Part shown: one piece after another, positions 17,683-24,636 of the stretch
Numbering within the stretch: position 1 is the stretch's first letter
How the letters are laid out: each line of letters starts with the position of its first letter
Origin: an uncultured Draconibacterium sp.
GTDB taxonomy: Bacteria > Bacteroidota > Bacteroidia > Bacteroidales > Prolixibacteraceae
Length of the DNA: 64,000 nt
Direction of reading: 5' to 3'
Assembly (NCBI RefSeq): GCF_963675065.1
Contig: NZ_OY775906.1
Location: 102,001-166,000 of the forward strand
Notes under the pieces: generated by a model
Databases searched by the model: none
Told to the model about the DNA's origin: nothing
The model's input: the letters and a program-made list of their open reading frames with translations, nothing else
Program-made: the position numbers and the translations under genes

Positions 17683-18909
17683 CTAGATGGCTACACTGGT
17701 TTCCTCATTTTCCGAGCGGGCTACAGTAACAGCTCCGCAGCTGTCGCTCCAAACATTAACTGAAGTACGCAGCATATCAAGGATTCTGTCAACAGCTAAA
17801 ATCAATCCAATTCCTTCGAGCGGTAATCCCACGGCAGTCAGAACAACGGTAATCATTACCAGTCCGGCCATTGGTATTCCTGCTGCACCAATCGATGCCA
17901 GCAGAGCCGTAACCACTACAAATACCTGCTGCGTAAACGATAAATCAACGCCGTAAGCCTGAGCAATAAACATGGCAGCCACACACTCGTAAAGTGCAGT
18001 TCCGTCCATATTTATGGTAGCTCCCAGGGGCAAAGTAAAACTGGTAATTTTATTCGATACGCCGCTGTTGTGTTCCAGTGCTTCCATGGTTAATGGCAAC
18101 GTTGCACTCGACGACGATGTTGAAAATGCAGTAAGCAGGGGAGTGGCCATATTTTTTAAGTGTGCATATGGTTTTGCCTTCCCGATAAAACGTACAATTA
18201 ATGGAAGAATGATAAGCGCATGAATTAAAAGACCAACAATTACACACAAACTGTAAATTGCCAGGCTTCCGGCAATGTTGGCCAGTTGTTCTGAATTGCG
18301 CGCCACTTCTCCGGCAACGATACCAAAAATTCCGAGCGGTGTGAATTTGATAATAAACAGTGTTACTTTCATCATCACCTCAAAAATAGCGTCGAAAAAT
18401 GTTTTCAGGGAGTTTTTATACGGTTCGTCAACCTTTGTAATGAAGTAGCCAAAAACAATGGCAAAAAAGATCACCGACAAAATGGTTCCCTGTGCCATGG
18501 CATCAACAATATTATCGGGCACAAGGCGGTAAAGAATATCTTTTACCGACCCTGCTTTTTCGGCCAGACCTTCTACCGATTGGGTAAAACCAAGCTCAAC
18601 ACCAACGCCGGGTTTTACCAGATTAACGATGATTAAACCGGTTAAAATGGCCAGCGTACTTGTTCCAAGGTAATAAAGCAATGTTTTAAATCCCAGCCTT
18701 CCGAGGTTCTTGCCTTCACCCATGCTGGTTACCCCGCTGATGATCGAACTCAGGATTAGCGGGATGATCACCATTTTTAAGGCACGAAGAAAAATATCGC
18801 CCATCCACGAGGTATAGTCTGTTGCGTTTGGTGCAAAATAACCAAACAATACAGCCAGTACCAGTGCGATAAGAATTTGCCAGTGTAATTTAATTTTTAG
18901 AATCTTCAT
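17683..18909 (-). CDS. Dicarboxylate/amino acid:cation symporter (DAACS family)
   Basis: A 408-residue glutamate/aspartate/C4-dicarboxylate carrier. Family landmarks: an N-terminal scaffold ILIALVLAVLFGYFAPN, the serine-rich hairpin TAFSTSSSSATLPLTMEAL (around 275-293), the Na+-binding helix PLGATINMDGTALYE, the second hairpin ASIGAAGIPMAGLVM and the terminal DRILDMLRTSVNVWSDSCGA. This is essentially a full-length family member in the inner membrane. Substrate specificity (glutamate, aspartate, succinate) is not decided by these motifs. Confidence 0.95.
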   Translation of the reverse strand: MKILKIKLHWQILIALVLAVLFGYFAPNATDYTSWMGDIFLRALKMVIIPLILSSIISGVTSMGEGKNLGRLGFKTLLYYLGTSTLAILTGLIIVNLVKPGVGVELGFTQSVEGLAEKAGSVKDILYRLVPDNIVDAMAQGTILSVIFFAIVFGYFITKVDEPYKNSLKTFFDAIFEVMMKVTLFIIKFTPLGIFGIVAGEVARNSEQLANIAGSLAIYSLCVIVGLLIHALIILPLIVRFIGKAKPYAHLKNMATPLLTAFSTSSSSATLPLTMEALEHNSGVSNKITSFTLPLGATINMDGTALYECVAAMFIAQAYGVDLSFTQQVFVVVTALLASIGAAGIPMAGLVMITVVLTAVGLPLEGIGLILAVDRILDMLRTSVNVWSDSCGAVTVARSENEETSVAI

Positions 18910-19117
18910 ACCCTTTTTATTGCCTTTTTTTGGATTGAAAAACCAAATCTTTCTAAACAGAACCGATTTCGCTTTTCGTGATGATTTTTATTTTGATGCC
19001 GGTTTAATTAAGGAGTCGCTAATTTATTCTTTTTCGCCGATGTAGCAAACAAAACTGACAAGTAGCCATGTTTGAAATGTGAAATTGCCAGGTTTTAAGC
19101 CGTTTTGTAGCATTTGA

Positions 19118-20377
19118 TCAAATCAAAAACTGAAAAAGATCCGCTTTTTCATTCAGGTATTCATAAATGAAACCATTTTCATCCATACGTTTTACAAGAC
19201 CATTAAAATCTTCTTTTTTCTGCACTTCTATTCCGATAACAGCAGGCCCTTTTTCGCGGTTGTTTTTTTTCGAGTATTCAAAGTGGGTAATGTCGTCGGT
19301 GGGGCCAGGCACTACATCAACAAAAATGCGCAAGGCTCCGGCGCGTTGAGGAAAACGTACAATAAAATAATGCTTCAGCCCCTCGTAAAGCAACGAACGT
19401 TCTTTTATTTCTTCGGTGCGGGTAATGTCATTATTACTTCCACTAACGATACAAACTACATTTTTTCCTTTAATTTGCTCGCGGTAAAAATCAAGAGCAG
19501 CAATCGACAGTGCTCCTGCCGGCTCAATAACAATGGCATCGCGGTTGTAAAGCTCCAGAATTTTCGTACAAATCTTTCCTTCCGGAACCGATTGGTATTC
19601 GTCAACCACTTTTTTACATATCTCGAAAGTAATTTCGCCAACACGCTGAACAGCAGCTCCGTCAACAAACTTGTCTATTTTCTCCAGCTTAATTACACTG
19701 TTGGCTTCCAGCGATTTTTGCATCGATGGTGCACCCGCAGGTTCAACACCAATAATTTTTGTGTTCGGGCTGATTTGTTTAATATAGGCTCCAACTCCGG
19801 CCGCCAAACCGCCACCTCCTATGGGAACAAACAAGTAGTCGATCGTTTCGGTGGAATCCTGTAAAATCTCCAGTCCAACGGTTGCCTGTCCTTCAATAAT
19901 TTGCGGATCGTCGAACGGATGGATAAATGCCATGCCGGTTTTCTGGCAATCTTCCAATGCAGCGCGGTGGGCATCGTCGTAAGTATCGCCGGTAATGATC
20001 ACCTCAACATGGGTTTTGCCAAACATTTTTACCTGCTTAATTTTTTGCTTAGGCGTTGTTGTGGGCATGTAAATCTTGCCTTCAATTCCTAACAGCCGGC
20101 ACGAGTAGGCAACGCCCTGCGCATGGTTTCCGGCACTGGCACAAACTACTCCTTTTTCACGCTCGGCATCCGAAAGTTGCGCTATTTTATTGTAGGCTCC
20201 ACGAATTTTATAGGAACGTACGATTTGCAGATCTTCGCGTTTCAGAAATACATTAGCGCTGTATTCTTCTGATAAGTTCAGGTTTTTCTGAAGTGGCGTG
20301 TGAAGCACTATTTCGCTAAGGTTATGCTTTGCGTTGTTTATATCTTTTAATTGAGGAAAATATTTTGTGTCGCTCAT
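19118..20377 (-). CDS. ilvA: Threonine ammonia-lyase (biosynthetic threonine dehydratase)
   Basis: A 419-residue PLP enzyme that converts threonine to 2-oxobutanoate, the first step of isoleucine synthesis. The PLP lysine is Lys57 in VRSYKIRGAY, the phosphate-binding loop is IGGGGLAAG, and SAGNHAQGVAYS is the substrate loop. The C-terminal ~90 residues (YFIVRFPQRAGALRIFVDVV onward) form one ACT-like domain, the short form found in Bacillus and Bacteroidota, so feedback control by isoleucine is expected. It lies 48 bp downstream of the broken dgkA frame, same strand. Confidence 0.93.
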   Translation of the reverse strand: MSDTKYFPQLKDINNAKHNLSEIVLHTPLQKNLNLSEEYSANVFLKREDLQIVRSYKIRGAYNKIAQLSDAEREKGVVCASAGNHAQGVAYSCRLLGIEGKIYMPTTTPKQKIKQVKMFGKTHVEVIITGDTYDDAHRAALEDCQKTGMAFIHPFDDPQIIEGQATVGLEILQDSTETIDYLFVPIGGGGLAAGVGAYIKQISPNTKIIGVEPAGAPSMQKSLEANSVIKLEKIDKFVDGAAVQRVGEITFEICKKVVDEYQSVPEGKICTKILELYNRDAIVIEPAGALSIAALDFYREQIKGKNVVCIVSGSNNDITRTEEIKERSLLYEGLKHYFIVRFPQRAGALRIFVDVVPGPTDDITHFEYSKKNNREKGPAVIGIEVQKKEDFNGLVKRMDENGFIYEYLNEKADLFQFLI

Positions 20378-20424
20378 TGTGCAATTTTATTGCAAAGATA
20401 TATGCGACGCTGCTAAAAGCAAGC

Positions 20425-20796
20425 TCACCTACTAGATTTTATGACTTTTAACAGAAGATAAATAGTCCAATGAGCAGCCATGACAGAAACGATCAAAACT
20501 GCAGCTGCAGAAATATCCTTTATGATCTTGATCTATATATTTTTATCTGGAGAAACAAAATCACAAATGCGCTCAATAGCTGAGTTTAATGCTTCGGCCC
20601 CCAGTACAATTCCAACACAAATAATAATCAGCAACCATTTGGTTCGGGTAATTTCAATGAGCCAACCCAAAGCAGTCGCAGTTATAGTTGCAAAAATGTG
20701 AATTCGAAAATTTATTTCCTTTTTCCACAAGTGCCATAATCCGTTAAGTGCATATTTAAAGCTGTGTAGCCTTTTTGCTAAAAAGACGTTTTTCAT
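20425..20796 (-). pseudogene. dgkA: Diacylglycerol kinase gene interrupted by one in-frame amber codon
   Basis: The first 87 codons encode a DgkA-type membrane kinase (LGAEALNSAIERICDFVSPDKNI, with the catalytic Glu region). A single TAG follows at 20533-20535. The same frame then continues for 35 codons to a TGA at 20425-20427 with the missing third transmembrane helix (IKIIKDISAAAVLIVSVMAA). Together 123 residues, the usual family length. A CAG-to-TAG change would explain it exactly. It may be a nonsense mutation, a sequence error or a readthrough site. The enzyme would phosphorylate undecaprenol or diacylglycerol in the inner membrane. Confidence 0.87.
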
Positions 20797-20814
20797 GGCT
20801 AATAATTTTTTTTG

Positions 20815-20848
20815 ACATTTCCTCCCGGAACATGCCGGGAGGAAATGT
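20815..20848. repeat. Strong hairpin between creD and dgkA
   Basis: A perfect 14-bp stem ACATTTCCTCCCGG / CCGGGAGGAAATGT with a 6-nt loop, 8 bp past the creD stop. On the minus strand it is followed by an A-run, not a T-run, so it is not a classical terminator. It could stabilise the creD mRNA 3' end or block the downstream dgkA start. Confidence 0.6.
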
Positions 20849-20855
20849 GTTATTC

Positions 20856-22196
20856 TTATTCTTTATACCAGTTTACTTTTCGGGTTGAATACATTAATGC
20901 AGCCAGTAGCACGAATAAACCGATACTTCCGGTTAGTAATGCAAACGATTCGAGCTGTAGCAAAATAAAAATGAAAAGATAGCAGCCGGCCAAACCTAAA
21001 CTTGTTCCCAGCTGAGTTTTTAGTTTTGGCATAAAACTACGCGTGTAAAAGAACACCAGTATAATTACTGCTAAAGCGGCAACCAGGTAAGCTATGTTAA
21101 AACCTAAATGCTCAGAAATTGAAAGCAACAGCAAGTAGAAAATACTGATTGCCGATCCCACCATAATGTACTGAAATGGGTGGATACGCTGTTTTGACAA
21201 CACTTCGAACATAAAGAACACCACAAAAGTGATGATAATGATAAGGATGGCATATTTGGCGCTGCGGATGTTTTTTTGGTAATGGTCCGCCAGGCTTACC
21301 ATTTCTACACCGAATTTTGAATTTTCAATATCGTTTTGATTTAAGGATTGATTGGTGCTTACCCATTGTTGCGGATAGTTTCGGTTAAAATGCAGCACGC
21401 TCCAGTCGGCCTGAAAGCCTTTTTCGTCCACATTACGGTCGGCCGGCAGATAATTGCCTGTAAAACCCGGATCGTTCCAGATCGACTCCAAATGAACCGA
21501 GGTTTGTTCGCCCAGCGGAGTAAACATCAGGTTTTGGCTGCCTTTTAACTGCAGTTTAATATTAAATGCACCATTCAGGTCGCTGGTATAAAGCTCTTTC
21601 AAAGGAATGGAAACACCGCTGTGCCCGATCGATGATGAGGCTTTTCCGGGCGAAAATGTATAGGCTTTGTCGTTCCAATTCAGTTCCAGCCCTTTGTTTA
21701 TCCCCCTCAGGTCGCTGATGGATAATTGTAACTGGGCATCGTCCCAAATTATATCCGAAGATTCGAAGTTCAGTTTCTCCAGATCGATGTCCTTAAAATT
21801 CCCGGTTATTGCAAGTTCCGCCTCGTACACATCAACATTGTAAATACTGCGTTGCAATTTTTTGGGTAGCAGTTTTCCGTTAACCGATAATTCTTTGGGA
21901 AGGAAGGTGGCGTAACGTGTCACTTCGTTGTAGGTGTCTTCCTCCTCGTTATAGATTTTCTTTTTGAAAGGGACAAATAGTACGGGGCCACTGATGAGCT
22001 GTTCGTTCGACCATTTGCTCATCACTTCGTCAACCACCTGAAAGGAATTTCTCTGGCGTTCGCCAATCAGCTCCATAATCATTACTTTGGGTATCAACAG
22101 AATTAGAATAAGCATCCCGATCACAAAAAGTTTAAACGATAAAGTCCGGTGAAAGCTGATTCCCAGGCGGTCTAAAATTGTTTCTTGTTTTTCCAT
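20856..22196 (-). CDS. creD: Inner-membrane protein CreD
   Basis: A 446-residue CreD family protein: one N-terminal transmembrane helix (LFVIGMLILILLIPKVMI), the conserved ERQRNSFQVVDEVMSKW segment, a large periplasmic domain (about 45-310, with SVHLESIWNDPGFTGNYLP and FQADWSVLHFNRNYPQQW), then five or so C-terminal helices. CreD is linked to envelope stress and beta-lactam or colicin tolerance in Proteobacteria; its molecular role is unknown. It lies 53 bp downstream of the regulator operon, with its own copy of a shared palindrome upstream. Confidence 0.93.
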   Translation of the reverse strand: MEKQETILDRLGISFHRTLSFKLFVIGMLILILLIPKVMIMELIGERQRNSFQVVDEVMSKWSNEQLISGPVLFVPFKKKIYNEEEDTYNEVTRYATFLPKELSVNGKLLPKKLQRSIYNVDVYEAELAITGNFKDIDLEKLNFESSDIIWDDAQLQLSISDLRGINKGLELNWNDKAYTFSPGKASSSIGHSGVSIPLKELYTSDLNGAFNIKLQLKGSQNLMFTPLGEQTSVHLESIWNDPGFTGNYLPADRNVDEKGFQADWSVLHFNRNYPQQWVSTNQSLNQNDIENSKFGVEMVSLADHYQKNIRSAKYAILIIIITFVVFFMFEVLSKQRIHPFQYIMVGSAISIFYLLLLSISEHLGFNIAYLVAALAVIILVFFYTRSFMPKLKTQLGTSLGLAGCYLFIFILLQLESFALLTGSIGLFVLLAALMYSTRKVNWYKE

Positions 22197-22215
22197 GATT
22201 TAATTGTTTTAAAAG

Positions 22216-22234
22216 TACTTTGAAATACAAAGTA
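22216..22234. promoter_or_regulatory. Candidate operator upstream of creD
   Basis: A 19-bp inverted repeat TACTTTG-AAATA-CAAAGTA, 20 bp before the creD start codon, in the wider context TTTTAAAAGTACTTTGAAATA. The same sequence with one loop change precedes the regulator operon at 23193-23211. Confidence 0.75.
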
Positions 22235-22249
22235 AATGGGTAAAAAAAA

Positions 22250-22561
22250 TTAATTGTTTGTAATATTTTGATTCTTTATTAAATCTTCCAATGCTTTTAA
22301 ATGCAGCTCAAAAGCTTTACTCCCGCTTAATGTAACGGCGTAAGTAGTGTTGGGTTTTTTGCCCACAAAGGTTTTATTTACCGAAATGAATTTTGCCTTT
22401 TCCAATGCTTTAATGTGGCTCGCCAGGTTGCCATCGGTCAATTCAAGTAAGTCTTTCAGTTCGTTAAAACTCAAGCGCGAATTCACCATCAAGGCAGCCA
22501 TAACGCCCAGCCTCACTTTGTTCTCAAAGGCTTTATTCAGATTTTGAATCGGATTCTTCAC
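22250..22561 (-). CDS. Winged-helix transcriptional regulator adjacent to creD
   Basis: A 103-residue DNA-binding protein of the small MarR/ArsR-like winged-helix type common next to Bacteroidota creD genes. The recognition region is LSFNELKDLLELTDGNLASHIKALEKAKFI (helix-turn-helix about 30-60) and the wing follows at SVNKTFVGKKPNTTYAVT. The start is GTG, overlapping the stop of the upstream membrane gene as GTGA, so the two are translationally coupled. It probably binds the TACTTTG-N5-CAAAGTA palindromes ahead of creD and of its own operon. Confidence 0.85.
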   Translation of the reverse strand: MKNPIQNLNKAFENKVRLGVMAALMVNSRLSFNELKDLLELTDGNLASHIKALEKAKFISVNKTFVGKKPNTTYAVTLSGSKAFELHLKALEDLIKNQNITNN

Positions 22562-23184
22562 GCTTCTGAATTTTTGTTTTCACGATTTAAGAACATAAAT
22601 CCGTAAATAATATGAAGTATACCAAAACCAATAGCCCAGAAATAAAGTCCGTAACCCGGAAATATTGCTGCCAGTAATCCTAAAACGATTTCAACCAGTC
22701 CAAGGCTTAAAATTTCGGGACGTGTATATTTTGCAGCATTTACCAATGCCAATCCGTAAAAAATAAGGAAGCACGGGCTAATAACACCGTAATAGCCGCG
22801 AAATGCAAGTATCGTGGTTAGAATTCCACCCGTTGCGAGCGGAATAAGCAGATTGATCAGTAACAGTTTTGAGCCCGGTCCCCAAATGGGTTTTTGCTCT
22901 TTTTTAGCCTGTTTTACCGTTAAAACGTAAATGGTGAATAGCGACAGAACAAGTACCGTAATGCCGATTATAAAGACAGCTGTGAGCGTGTCGTTTATAT
23001 ATTCCTGCCTTACAGCGGATGGAAATTGAATATAAACGATGCGGTAGGCAAAAAATGCACCAATCAGCGCATAGATACCCACCATTATTCCTGATAGTCC
23101 GCTTAGTGACAGGAAACGGCTTGAGCGCTCCATAATGTTGCGGATGTCTTTTAATTCGCTTAACAGCTTTTCTGATTCATTCAT
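22558..23184 (-). CDS. Membrane protein of unknown function in the creD regulator operon
   Basis: A 208-residue protein with about six hydrophobic helices (around 25-45, 68-90, 105-125, 130-145, 150-172, 175-195). The N-terminus SEKLLSELKDIRNIMERSSRFLSLSGLSGI is amphipathic and typical of small Bacteroidota membrane proteins that accompany winged-helix regulators. I do not know its function; it may be the sensor or target of the coupled regulator. It is the first gene after the 23193-23211 palindrome. Confidence 0.75.
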   Translation of the reverse strand: MNESEKLLSELKDIRNIMERSSRFLSLSGLSGIMVGIYALIGAFFAYRIVYIQFPSAVRQEYINDTLTAVFIIGITVLVLSLFTIYVLTVKQAKKEQKPIWGPGSKLLLINLLIPLATGGILTTILAFRGYYGVISPCFLIFYGLALVNAAKYTRPEILSLGLVEIVLGLLAAIFPGYGLYFWAIGFGILHIIYGFMFLNRENKNSEA

Positions 23185-23192
23185 TTTAAAAG

Positions 23193-23211
23193 TACTTTGA
23201 AATGCAAAGTA
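23193..23211. promoter_or_regulatory. Candidate operator upstream of the regulator operon
   Basis: TACTTTG-AAATG-CAAAGTA, 8 bp before the start of the 208-residue membrane protein. Arms are identical to the copy at 22216-22234 and one spacer base differs. Together they suggest autoregulation and coregulation of creD. Confidence 0.75.
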
Positions 23212-23498
23212 AGTGAATATTTTTTAGAAATAAAATAGAAAGGACATTTTTAATATTTCATATAAAAGAAGGATCGCTAATTTTTTGCACACGTTCGCAA
23301 AGAAATTTCAGGTAGAAGCATTTATGACATCAATAATTTGATGAAGCGTATTTAGATTGAATAGAATTAGATTTGGTAAAATGTAGAGGTGTATTTCTGA
23401 CAAATAGCGATTGTGTATTTATCAGAATTTTTTTTATATCGACAATATAATTATATTGCCAATCAATAAAACTAATGAAAAACAACTCTTGATATAAC
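23212..23498. other. AT-rich intergenic region with a 16-bp palindrome
   Basis: No gene seen. CAATATAATTATATTG at 23443-23458 is a perfect 16-bp palindrome about 40 bp before the next start and could be an operator or chance in AT-rich DNA. A minus-strand frame at 23330-23542 has no supporting features. Confidence 0.35.
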
Positions 23499-24635
23499 AT
23501 GAAAACTTTATTTGTTATCTCCTGTCTGCTGTTGGCATCCAATGTTTTGTTTGGTCAAAATTCGTGGTTGTTAATAAGTAAAGGAGACACTCTGAATGTG
23601 TCTATTCAAATTAAAAAGAAGAAATCGGAAGAACTTGTATATTTTAAGTATTCTTATCATCACGACTGGCATTTTATAACGGCCGACAATGCGGATGCCG
23701 TTGAGCTGCCTGGAAAGGAGAAATATATTTCGGTAAACCTTCCGAAGGTAGAAAAGAAAGTTTGGGCAAAGTGTTTGTTTGATGGCACGTATAAATTGGT
23801 TAAATATAAACTGGCGTATTATATTATTACCGAAACTGATGTGTACTTGCTCGAACCGCCAACGAATAATAAATCCAAACATCGGTTTAAAGGAGTATAT
23901 GGATCGTTGTTTTTTGAGGATATTGATTTTGATGTTAATAGCCTGAGTTACAATTCTCAGTCGCTGGTAAAACCCCTTGTTTTATTTCACCAAAAAAATA
24001 ATTTGTGGTACACAGATTACAACAGGTACGTGAAAAAAGATGCATCAGTTTTACTGGAAGGTTCTTACACGAATGTTGACGGTGGCATGAATCTTAGTTT
24101 AAACGATTATTTTAGCTTAAGCGGACAAGCATTGACTCTGGGCATTCATCGGAGTGTGATGTATCCTGATTTTTCAAACAAAATATCGTTCTCGGTAGGA
24201 GCAAAAGCTAGCGTATATGCATTTAACGACTATGTTAAGAATGTAAGCGTAGGCAAAACAAATTATGTAGATATAAATCATTATTACTTCTCAGCAGGTG
24301 GAAACGGAGCGGTGTGTTTTCGTTTTCTGGATCTGTCTTCAGTTAAACTTTCGTTACGTTCAGGCATTGATGTTTTGAAAATGTTCTCATCGGATCAGCA
24401 AATCAGACTGGAAACTCTTTTTGATAACGTTGTTGAAACTTCGGATGTTAATTTAGGTGTAGATGACCGAATTTTGTTCTATCAGGTAAATCAGCTCTTA
24501 ATCGAAGTTCCTGATTTTAGCAAAAGACTACAGGCTGGAGTTGGCGTTAGTATTCCGCTTAATAAAAAGGTTTCGGAGCTTAATACTTTTGGTATTAATC
24601 ATTCAATCATGTTTTCAGTAATTTATAAGTTTTAA
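23499..24635 (+). CDS. Exported protein, probable outer-membrane beta-barrel
   Basis: A 378-residue protein with a signal peptide (FVISCLLLASNVLFGQ, cleavage after residue 20). The first part, about 20-80, is hydrophilic with KGDTLNVSIQIKKKK. The second half has alternating polar/hydrophobic strands (MNLSLNDYFSLSGQALTLGIH, ISFSVGAKASVYAF) and ends in FSVIYKF, with a terminal aromatic residue as in outer-membrane barrels. Family not recognised. The next gene starts one base after its stop, so the two are cotranscribed and perhaps functionally paired. Confidence 0.65.
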   Translation: MKTLFVISCLLLASNVLFGQNSWLLISKGDTLNVSIQIKKKKSEELVYFKYSYHHDWHFITADNADAVELPGKEKYISVNLPKVEKKVWAKCLFDGTYKLVKYKLAYYIITETDVYLLEPPTNNKSKHRFKGVYGSLFFEDIDFDVNSLSYNSQSLVKPLVLFHQKNNLWYTDYNRYVKKDASVLLEGSYTNVDGGMNLSLNDYFSLSGQALTLGIHRSVMYPDFSNKISFSVGAKASVYAFNDYVKNVSVGKTNYVDINHYYFSAGGNGAVCFRFLDLSSVKLSLRSGIDVLKMFSSDQQIRLETLFDNVVETSDVNLGVDDRILFYQVNQLLIEVPDFSKRLQAGVGVSIPLNKKVSELNTFGINHSIMFSVIYKF

Positions 24636-24636
24636 T

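Noticed and set aside
23330..23542. 70-codon minus-strand frame
   Set aside because: AT-rich chance frame overlapping the start of the exported protein gene.
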